A stretch of 64,000 bases of DNA from CAXMQZ01 sp963719055 (GTDB taxonomy: Bacteria > Acidobacteriota > Thermoanaerobaculia > Multivoradales > JAHEKO01). The stretch covers positions 434,001 through 498,000 of the forward strand of contig CAVRAU010000008.1 of assembly GCA_963719055.1 (NCBI GenBank), in the 5' to 3' direction. The translations under genes were made by a program, and so were the position numbers. Under the pieces are notes generated by a model. It was given only the letters and a program-made list of their open reading frames with translations, was not told where the DNA came from and searched no databases. Positions 57,838 to 64,000 of this stretch are shown piece after piece; within the stretch, counting starts at the first letter, position 1; every line of letters begins with the position of its first letter.

Positions 57838-59193
57838 CTAGCGGTTTGCGGAATCGGCGTCGGCGAGCTCGACGATCTGCCAATCGCCCTGCGTCAGCTC
57901 CCGAACCGCAAACTGATACACCACGACCTTCTTGCCGGCCAAACGGTCCTCTCTGCCCGCCAAGGCCCGCTGCAACGTCTTTCTCGCCTGCAAAGCTCCT
58001 CCGGCGTTGACGGCCATCCTGTCCACCGGTCTCTGCAGGCAGTAGCTGAGCTGCTCGGCCAGACCCGCGCCCGCGCCCCAACCCAGGGTGGCATCGGAGT
58101 ACACATTGGTGAAGCTGTCTCCGAGAAGCAGAATCTCGGCCCCCTTCTCCACCTGCCACGCTCTGCCATCTCTCCGGATCACCAGCTGGGTGGTGACTCT
58201 CTCGGCTGAGATCCATCGCTGCGCCGGCGGCAGCAAGAGCATGCCCGCGATATCCCCCAGGCTCTCCACGATCACCGGGCGACGCCCATAGCTGCCGGGA
58301 TCGGGCTCTGAAACCACGAGTGCCGCCATGATCTTTCTGGCAAGCTCCCGGGCGACTGTCTCCACCGCGTCGGGAGTCCAATGGGTATCGGTACGCAAGT
58401 ATTGACTCTCCCCGGACTCGAGCCTCGCCTTCACCAGCACGGGGGCCGGGTCCAGTACGTCGATACCCAAATCCGCCACCTGATTCTGAAATTGCGCGAA
58501 AGAGAGATTCTGCAAGGCCCCGCCCGTGTCGAGTGCCCGCTTACTGAACCGTCCGGGCTCCACCGTCGGTTTGACCGGTGTTGGCATCACGATCAGGTGA
58601 ATCTGCCGGGACCTCAGTTGTTCCTGCAGATCCATCAGGGCCGGGAGTGGATCGGGCTCCGGTGCCGGTAGCCAAGCATCCCCACCTCGCCGTCGGGCCT
58701 CTTGGACACGCGGGTCCAAGAATCCGCGACCGACTACATAATCCACATCAGGTCGGAAAAACAGCCACTCCCGTTCTCCGATATAGACCTGCTCGTTGCC
58801 CAGACCGGTTGCGGCCGCCAGCCGCCACTGCAACCGCGGCAGCAACCAGCGGCGGAGAAAGGACTGTTCCTCCAGCCTGTCTTCGAATCGATCCATGGCC
58901 GCCAACAGCGATCGATTCACCGCCAGTGCCCCCTCCCCCCCGGAGCCCACCAAGGCCGTCTGCACCTCAGCGCCAAACCCATCGAAGATCTGGCGTTGCC
59001 CAGTCGTTTCCCTTCCATCGACGTCAGACACCTCTTCGAGCCCCTCGGCGAAGGGCTCGAGGAGGGCGACACCGAAGATCGTGACAGCGAAAGCCAAGAC
59101 CATGCCGAGAGCAACACCCCAGGAGACCACCGTCACACCCACTTCTTCGAGGGCCTGGACTTCGCGTGCGGGGCGATGAAGATTCGTCGACAT
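57838..59193 (-). CDS. AlgX/AlgJ-like SGNH O-acetyltransferase
   Basis: A 451-residue protein starting at the ATG at 59193, which shares one base with the AlgI-like stop (TGATG). One N-terminal membrane helix (VVSWGVALGMVLAFAVTIFG) anchors a periplasmic SGNH domain: QVYIGEREWLFFRPDVDYVV, the catalytic Asp-His pair in YLRTDTHWTPDAVETVA and the serine in LLLGDSFTNVYSDATLGWGA. Order D-x-H then GDSF matches AlgX. It would pass acetyl groups from AlgI to an extracellular polysaccharide. Frame intact. Confidence 0.87.
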   Translation of the reverse strand: MSTNLHRPAREVQALEEVGVTVVSWGVALGMVLAFAVTIFGVALLEPFAEGLEEVSDVDGRETTGQRQIFDGFGAEVQTALVGSGGEGALAVNRSLLAAMDRFEDRLEEQSFLRRWLLPRLQWRLAAATGLGNEQVYIGEREWLFFRPDVDYVVGRGFLDPRVQEARRRGGDAWLPAPEPDPLPALMDLQEQLRSRQIHLIVMPTPVKPTVEPGRFSKRALDTGGALQNLSFAQFQNQVADLGIDVLDPAPVLVKARLESGESQYLRTDTHWTPDAVETVARELARKIMAALVVSEPDPGSYGRRPVIVESLGDIAGMLLLPPAQRWISAERVTTQLVIRRDGRAWQVEKGAEILLLGDSFTNVYSDATLGWGAGAGLAEQLSYCLQRPVDRMAVNAGGALQARKTLQRALAGREDRLAGKKVVVYQFAVRELTQGDWQIVELADADSANR

Positions 59194-60650
59194 CAGAATA
59201 TGAAATAGATGAACGGGTTGAAAGACTGCGTGCTCAACGCCACGAGGGAGACCCACAAGAGTCCCAGGCAGATCAGAGCGCGCCACAGTGGAAGACTGCG
59301 GGTCCAGTCCCAGGTTTGCGGGGCCCTCCAGACCACCAGAGCGGCCACAGCAACCGTCCCCAGGTAGAAAGGCTGAGCGATGACGCCCCCGAGCAGCAGA
59401 GAGCCGTCGCCGCGGGGTCCAAGTCCGACCATGTTGGCCAATAGAGCCCCGGCATTCGTCAGGTTGTCCGACCGGAAGATGACCCAGGAGAGCAGGACCA
59501 GGAGGAAGGTCCCCGCGACTCGCAAGGATCTCGGCAACGGCTCGAACAGGCTGCGCTTGCCTCTGGCCCGCTCGAGTGCCAGCAGCACGCCGTGGAAGCC
59601 GCCCCAGAGCACGAAATTCCAGGCCGCGCCGTGCCAGAGACCGCCCAGGAGCATGACCAGCAAGAGATTGATGTAGGTCCGCCGGGGCCCCTTGTGGCTG
59701 CCGCCCAACGGAATATAGAGATAGTCCCTCAGCCAGTTGGACAGCGACATATGCCACCGCCGCCAGAAGTCGGTGATGGAATCGGCCTTGTACGGCGAGT
59801 CGAAGTTCTTTGGCAACACGAACCCGAGCATCAATCCCAGACCGATCGCCATATCGGTATAGCCACTGAAGTCGAAGTAGATCTGAAAAGAGTAGGCCAG
59901 CGCTCCGTACCAGGCGTCCATGGGCAGAGCTGAACCGGCATCGAAGACCGTGTCCGCCACCTTGCCGCATGGATTGGCCAGCAGTACCTTCTTGGCGAGC
60001 CCCAGACTGAAGAACGCCACTCCCCTGGCGAACTTCTCGACCGTCTCCCGTCGATCGCGCAGCTGATCTTCGATCTCGGCAAATCGAATGATGGGGCCGG
60101 CGACAAGCTGCGGGAACAGGGACACATAGCAGGCGAAGTCGATGAAATTTCGCAGTGCCTTGGCCCGCCCCCGGTAGACATCGATGGTGTAACTCATGGA
60201 TTGGAAGGTGTAGAAGCTGATCCCCAAGGGCAGCGCGACTCTGAGCACCGAATCCAGCTGTGCGTCCGCGAAACCCAACCAGCCGGCCAGAGCATTGAAA
60301 CTGTCGACAGAGAAGTTGAAGTACTTGAAGAACCCCAACAACGACAGGTTGGTCGTCACCGACACCGCCACGGCGGTCCGCTGACGACGCGTCCGCTCCC
60401 CCCCGACCTGCAGTGTCGTAATGGGTTCACGCCATCGCCCGCTCAACCGTCCCGCGATGGCCAGACCACAGAAGTAGTCCACCACCGTGGAGAACAACAT
60501 CAGGACCATGAAAGCGGGGTTGGCCCACCCGTAGAATCCATAGCTCAACACCGTCAGCCCGAGATTCCGACCCCGTCGTGGCAACAGGTAATAGACCACC
60601 AAGGCCACCGGCAGAAAGTAGAAGACAAACAGATGCGAGCTGAAGACCAT
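59193..60650 (-). CDS. AlgI-like MBOAT membrane acyltransferase
   Basis: A 485-residue protein with about ten helices from the ATG at 60650 (VFSSHLFVFYFLPVALVVYY). MBOAT features: GISFYTFQSMSYTIDVYRGR, FPQLVAGPIIRFAEIEDQL, YFDFSGYTDMAIGLGLMLGF, FDSPYKADSITDFWRRWHMS and the catalytic His in GGLWHGAAWNFVLWGGFHG. It carries acyl groups across the inner membrane for polysaccharide O-acetylation together with the AlgX-like protein encoded next. The frame is open up to 60848 through REP copies, but that extension is repeat-derived and lacks a ribosome binding site. Confidence 0.93.
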   Translation of the reverse strand: MVFSSHLFVFYFLPVALVVYYLLPRRGRNLGLTVLSYGFYGWANPAFMVLMLFSTVVDYFCGLAIAGRLSGRWREPITTLQVGGERTRRQRTAVAVSVTTNLSLLGFFKYFNFSVDSFNALAGWLGFADAQLDSVLRVALPLGISFYTFQSMSYTIDVYRGRAKALRNFIDFACYVSLFPQLVAGPIIRFAEIEDQLRDRRETVEKFARGVAFFSLGLAKKVLLANPCGKVADTVFDAGSALPMDAWYGALAYSFQIYFDFSGYTDMAIGLGLMLGFVLPKNFDSPYKADSITDFWRRWHMSLSNWLRDYLYIPLGGSHKGPRRTYINLLLVMLLGGLWHGAAWNFVLWGGFHGVLLALERARGKRSLFEPLPRSLRVAGTFLLVLLSWVIFRSDNLTNAGALLANMVGLGPRGDGSLLLGGVIAQPFYLGTVAVAALVVWRAPQTWDWTRSLPLWRALICLGLLWVSLVALSTQSFNPFIYFIF

Positions 60651-60687
60651 GCGACCTACCCATGCTACCGGCAATCGCTCCTGTTCC

Positions 60688-60713
60688 TGTAGCGGCCGGC
60701 CTCCGTGCCGGCC
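60688..60713 (+). repeat. GTAG-type REP palindrome, plus orientation
   Basis: TGTAGCGGCCGGCCTCCGTG then CCGGCC. Opposite in direction to the following copies; lies between the AlgI-like gene and pagL. Confidence 0.88.
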
Positions 60714-60761
60714 GTCCTCGCTTCGGACCTCAATCGGTCTTGGCGGTCCCTCGGGTCCAAC

Positions 60762-60787
60762 GGCCGGCACAGAGGCCGGCCGCTTCA
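60762..60787 (-). repeat. GAAG-type REP palindrome, minus orientation
   Basis: Minus strand TGAAGCGGCCGGCCTCTGTG then CCGGCC. It faces the copy at 60688-60713, so the two form a larger inverted pair (a BIME-like arrangement). Confidence 0.88.
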
Positions 60788-60900
60788 AGCGCGGTCGGCC
60801 ACATGTAGCCTCGGTGCCTCTGTGCCCGAGGTCTGCCGGCCGCTTCAAGCGCGGTCGGACACATGTAGCCTCGGTGCCTCTGTGCCCGAGGTCTGCCGGA
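60781..60900 (-). repeat. 60-bp tandem direct repeat containing REP halves
   Basis: 60781-60840 and 60841-60900 differ at only two positions. Each unit runs from CGCTTCAAGCGCGGTCGG to GAGGTCTGCCGG. The sequence after the second unit (CGCTACAG) returns to the GTAG head and supplies the pagL stop codon. Confidence 0.92.
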
Positions 60901-60902
60901 CG

Positions 60903-61382
60903 CTACAGAGGGAGGCTGAAGGTGAGAATCAGGGAGTTCATGCCGGGGTTGTGGTCGTAGATCCCGGCGTTGGAGAGGTGGTAGATGGCGAAGGCCAGAC
61001 GCTGGCGGCTGGGCCATTCGTAGCCGATCTCCAGAGCAGAGCGAAACTCCAACGTCCCGCCCAGATCTTTGCCGTCGCCTTGTTCGTAGAGCGCGATGGC
61101 AAACGCCGGGGTGATGATCCAAGGGCCACCGAGGCAGAAATCCCTCCGGAGACCGCCAAAGATCCAAGCGGACTTGTCATCGTTGACGGTGAGTCCGGCC
61201 GCCACCGCCATACCCCAGGCGTGAATCGGTGTGCGAAACTCGAGACCGGCCTCGATTCGCTTCTCGCTCTTGTTGAAGTTGGATAAGCCGCCGCTGAAGG
61301 CCAGTGATGTGGGTTCTTCCGCGACAGCGGGAACCGCTGCCAGCAGAGCAAAGGTCAAGGTAAAGGTGGCGCGGGCTCGCAT
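60903..61382 (-). CDS. pagL: PagL-like lipid A 3-O-deacylase
   Basis: A 159-residue outer-membrane protein. The signal peptide is RARATFTLTFALLAAVPAVA. The mature part is an eight-strand barrel pattern (LAFSGGLSNFNKSEKRIEAG, ITPAFAIALYEQGDG), and the conserved catalytic His-Ser lies in LAFAIYHLSNAGIYDHNPG near the C-terminus, followed by the last strand SLILTFSLPL. PagL removes the 3-position acyl chain from lipid A at the cell surface. The stop codon TAG is part of the adjacent REP element. Located beside O-acetylation genes, it fits an envelope-modification region. Confidence 0.85.
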   Translation of the reverse strand: MRARATFTLTFALLAAVPAVAEEPTSLAFSGGLSNFNKSEKRIEAGLEFRTPIHAWGMAVAAGLTVNDDKSAWIFGGLRRDFCLGGPWIITPAFAIALYEQGDGKDLGGTLEFRSALEIGYEWPSRQRLAFAIYHLSNAGIYDHNPGMNSLILTFSLPL

Positions 61383-61448
61383 GGCTGGCCGATTCTACAT
61401 GCGGTTGGATCGCGGTATGCTAAAGCCCCCCGACGGACCTGGCGATCC

Positions 61449-61691
61449 ATGACCGAACCCGACCTGATCATTGTCGTGCCAGTCTTCGATGAGGCTGAGA
61501 GCCCGCCTCGGCTCCATGAGGAAATCACGGCCGCTCTGACGCCCGCAGGCCTGGCCTTCGAGGGGCTCTATGTCGACGATGGAAGCACCGATGAAGGCCC
61601 TCGCGTTCTGCGCGGCCTGGCAGACTCGGACCCACAGGTCAGAATCATTCCAGCCGACCGCGGTTCAAACCCTGCTGCCCCAACTTCATGA
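61449..61691 (+). pseudogene. GT2 glycosyltransferase, N-terminal fragment
   Basis: An 80-residue reading from the ATG at 61449: DLIIVVPVFDEAESPPRLHE, FEGLYVDDGSTDEGPRVLRG and a final VRIIPADRGSNPAAPTS. This is the start of an ArnC/DPM1-like GT2 domain, which normally continues for another 200 or more residues with a DXD site. No downstream portion is visible in any frame. Its stop overlaps the next ATG (ATGA), so it may be a deletion remnant or the junction of an assembly error. Confidence 0.65.
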
Positions 61692-64000
61692 TCGGCGCGG
61701 GCATGAACTCCGACAATCAACCCAGCAGGAAGCTCTACGTTGTCGCCACGGTGCACCTCGACACCCAGTGGCGATGGACGGTTCAAGACACCATTCGAGA
61801 GTTTCTCCCCGCCACCCTGCATCGCAACTTCGATCTCCTCGAGCGCTACCCCTTTTTCGTGGTGAGCTTCGAGGGCGCCTTTCGATACCAGTTGATGAAA
61901 GAGTATTACCCTGAGGAGTTCGAAGAGTTGCGCCACTGGGTCGCGCTAGGCCGCTGGTGTCTTGCCGGCAGCATGCTCGACTCACCGGATGTGAACTCGG
62001 TGGCGCCCGAATCGCTACTCCGACACATTCTCTACGGCAACCGATTCTTCCAAGAGGAGTTCGGCCTCAGAAGTACCGACATCTTTCTGCCGGATTGCTT
62101 CGGATTCGGCTGGGCCCTGCCGTCGATCGCGGCTCACTGTGGTCTGGTGGGCTTCTCCGGACAGAAGTTCGGTCGCTGGATGGCACCGGCCGAGATCCCC
62201 TTCGATGTCGGTGTCTGGCAGGGCCCGGATGGAGGAGAGATCATCGCCGCGATTCGCCCAGAGGGTTACGGCGAAGGCTTGCACGAAGACTTGAGCCAGG
62301 CGACCCGTTTCGAGCAACGGCTCGATGTGACGGGCCGGCAGTCGGGCGCCTATGTGGGCATCAAATACGTCGGGGTGGGCGATCGCGGCGGAGGCCTGGA
62401 CGAGGAGTCGATGCAGTGGCTGAGCCGCAGCGTCCAAGGGGACGGCCCCGTGCAGGTCGTGGTCAACGGCTCGGACCAGATCTACAAGGATCTACAGAAC
62501 GAGCAGATCGCCAAGCTACCCCGCTATCGGGACGAGTTGCTCCTGCCCACCCATGGTACCGGCTGCCTCTCCTCGCAGGCAGCCTTGAAACGTTGGAATC
62601 GCCGCTGTGAGCTGTTGGCCGATGCAGCCGAACGGGCCGCCGTGTTGGCCGACTCCCTGGACACCCTGCCCTACCCCGCCAAGACTCTGGAACAGGCCTG
62701 GACCCGATTCCTGTGGCATCAGATGCACGATGATCTGACGGGCACCAGCATTCCGGCCGCCTATGCATTCACCGACAATGACCAACTTCTGTCGCTCAAC
62801 CAGTTCGCCTCGGTGATCACGCAGTCCGTAGGGGCCATCGCCAGCCGTATGGACACCCGCGGCCGCGCCCAGGCCATCGCGGTGTTCAACCCACTCTCGG
62901 TCGAACGGCAGGATGTGGTGACGGTCGATTTGCCGCCGGGATCCGATCCACCCGAGCAGGTCAAGGTGGTGGGCCCGGAAGGTAGAGAGGTCCCTTGCCA
63001 AGTGGTGGCCCACCTCGAGCCGAACAGGCACGCCGTCCTGTTTCTGGCACGGGTGCCGCCCGTCGGAATGCAGATCTACGACATGCAGCTCGGTGAGGCA
63101 GCGACCCCCCAGACCGCCGATCTGGAGATCTCCACGGCGGCCCTTTCAAACCACCGATACCGGGTCGAGATCGACGACGCGGGTGACATCTCCAGCGTCT
63201 TCGACCGGGGCTCTGGACGAGACCTGCTCGCCTCACCCATCCGCTGGCAGCTGATTCGGGATCGCTCATCCCGTTGGCCAGCCTGGGAGATCCTCTACGA
63301 AGATCTTCTGGAAAGCGATCCAGAGTGCGTCAGCGGACCAGCACGAATCAAGATCCTAGAAGAGGGCCCGGTTCGTGTGGCTCTGGAGGTTGTCCGGCGA
63401 GGACGACGATCGACCTTCCGGCAAGTCCTGCGACTCGCTGTGGGTGGGGCTGGAGACCGATTCGAGGTGGTAAACCAAGTCGACTGGCGGACTCGGGGAC
63501 ACCTCCTGAAAGCCAAGTTTCCGCTGGCCGCCGGCAACCCCTTGGCCCAGTACGACCTGGGCCTGGGTGTGATCGACCGGGGCAACAACACTCGAGAGAA
63601 GTACGAAGTCCCGGCTCAGCAGTGGACGGCTCTCCAGTCCACGGATGGCCCTGCCGGGGTCTCCATCCTGAACGACTGCAAGTACGGATGGGACAAGCCA
63701 GACGACCATACGCCTGCGCCTGACTCTGCTGCGCTCGCCACGGGTCATTCGAAAGTTCCGCCATCAGGGGTGGCAGGACCACGGCCGACACCGATTCACC
63801 TACGCCCTGCATGGCCATCTCGACGACTGGCAGCTCAGCGACAGCAGTTGGCAGGCCGCTCGCCTCAACCAGCCTTTGATGGCGTTTCGTACTCCGTCCC
63901 ATCCAGGAGCCTCAGGGAAGGAACTCTCTCTGGTCCAGGTCTCGTCTCCACAGATCGCCCTGCAAACCCTGAAGAAGGCCGAGACCGGGAACCGCTGGAT
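61688..64000 (+). CDS. GH38 alpha-mannosidase, C-terminus beyond the window (one frameshift)
   Basis: From ATG 61688 (or 61703) the frame is open to about 63703 and continues, one base shifted, to the window end. The catalytic N-terminal domain has the GH38 zinc and nucleophile motifs: VVATVHLDTQWRWTVQDTI (H-x-D), IFLPDCFGFGWALPSIAAHC (nucleophile Asp), and FLWHQMHDDLTGTSIPAAY. The beta-rich C-terminal domain follows (RFEVVNQVDWRTRGHLLKAK). The shift leads to RLRLTLLRSPRVIRKFRHQG and ends at QTLKKAETGNRW, the typical late GH38 motif. It would trim alpha-mannosides; no clear signal peptide is seen, so probably cytoplasmic. At least 770 residues. Confidence 0.88.
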   Translation, partial: MIGAGMNSDNQPSRKLYVVATVHLDTQWRWTVQDTIREFLPATLHRNFDLLERYPFFVVSFEGAFRYQLMKEYYPEEFEELRHWVALGRWCLAGSMLDSPDVNSVAPESLLRHILYGNRFFQEEFGLRSTDIFLPDCFGFGWALPSIAAHCGLVGFSGQKFGRWMAPAEIPFDVGVWQGPDGGEIIAAIRPEGYGEGLHEDLSQATRFEQRLDVTGRQSGAYVGIKYVGVGDRGGGLDEESMQWLSRSVQGDGPVQVVVNGSDQIYKDLQNEQIAKLPRYRDELLLPTHGTGCLSSQAALKRWNRRCELLADAAERAAVLADSLDTLPYPAKTLEQAWTRFLWHQMHDDLTGTSIPAAYAFTDNDQLLSLNQFASVITQSVGAIASRMDTRGRAQAIAVFNPLSVERQDVVTVDLPPGSDPPEQVKVVGPEGREVPCQVVAHLEPNRHAVLFLARVPPVGMQIYDMQLGEAATPQTADLEISTAALSNHRYRVEIDDAGDISSVFDRGSGRDLLASPIRWQLIRDRSSRWPAWEILYEDLLESDPECVSGPARIKILEEGPVRVALEVVRRGRRSTFRQVLRLAVGGAGDRFEVVNQVDWRTRGHLLKAKFPLAAGNPLAQYDLGLGVIDRGNNTREKYEVPAQQWTALQSTDGPAGVSILNDCKYGWDKPDDHTPAPDSAALATGHSKVPPSGVAGPRPTPIHLRPAWPSRRLAAQRQQLAGRSPQPAFDGVSYSVPSRSLREGTLSGPGLVSTDRPANPEEGRDREPLD

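Noticed and set aside
57838..59970. A 710-codon reading of the AlgX-like gene starting at 59970
   Set aside because: The extra N-terminal part is antisense-phase reading over the AlgI-like gene. The ATG at 59193 gives a normal membrane anchor and operon overlap.
60651..60848. A longer AlgI-like start at 60848
   Set aside because: The added residues are translated REP repeats (LKRPASVPAV) and MBOAT proteins start at the VFSSHLFVFYF helix.

Overview
The window reads as a Gram-negative, high-GC bacterial chromosome segment dominated by cell-surface polysaccharide genes. Outer-membrane machinery (BamA/TamB-type pair, PagL-like lipid A deacylase, Wza-type export lipoprotein) shows a diderm cell. 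A CIRCE-controlled groESL operon, a SAM riboswitch ahead of metH, PEGA and SUMF1-like proteins and abundant GTAG-type REP palindromes would suit an Acidobacteriota-like lineage, but the taxon is inference and no marker gene settles it.

Layout. 1-19.9 kb (minus strand) is a glycan assembly and export cluster: a Wzy/WaaL-like membrane protein cut by the window edge, seven or more glycosyltransferases, an asparagine-synthase-like enzyme, three methyltransferases (two badly broken), a Wzx flippase, an IS5-family insertion sequence, a GT-C membrane transferase, a Wza-like export protein and an outer-membrane beta-barrel protein. 20.0-21.9 kb holds a plus-strand ATP-grasp/GNAT pair. 21.8-29.8 kb is a tightly coupled minus-strand operon: Wzc tyrosine kinase, Wzy-like polymerase/ligase with TPR part, zinc-ribbon protein, PEGA protein, SUMF1-like protein and CpsB-type phosphatase. 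30-35.5 kb carries a FecR-like protein, metH with SAM riboswitch and terminator, and metF. 35.5-40 kb has a VanZ-like protein, a second CpsB, a UDP-sugar dehydrogenase and two sugar epimerases. 40-45 kb: groESL, a CysQ-like phosphatase and a Sat/APS-kinase fusion. 45-54 kb: BamA, TamB, NAD kinase, TlyA and a Trm112-like protein. 54-64 kb: a GT-C protein, an alkaline-phosphatase-superfamily lipoprotein, AlgX/AlgI O-acetylation proteins, PagL, a truncated GT2 and a GH38 alpha-mannosidase running off the end.

How it works together. Nucleotide sugars come from the dehydrogenase/epimerase set, glycans are built by the GT cluster, flipped by Wzx, polymerised by Wzy and exported through Wzc/Wza under control of the tyrosine kinase and PHP phosphatases. 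Sat/APS kinase plus CysQ would supply PAPS and clear PAP, and AlgI/AlgX would O-acetylate the product. Sulfation is inference because no sulfotransferase is visible.

Two things stand out. First, a family of about 26-bp palindromes starting GTAG or GAAG lies both between and inside genes: it supplies stop codons (sat, cysQ, pagL), part of a signal peptide (PEGA protein), inter-domain linkers, and a five-fold in-frame amplification in the SUMF1-like protein. Second, more than a dozen genes carry single-base frameshifts, often at homopolymers and with intact motifs on both sides, which looks more like consensus error than decay; broken genes are therefore annotated at full span with the break positions given.
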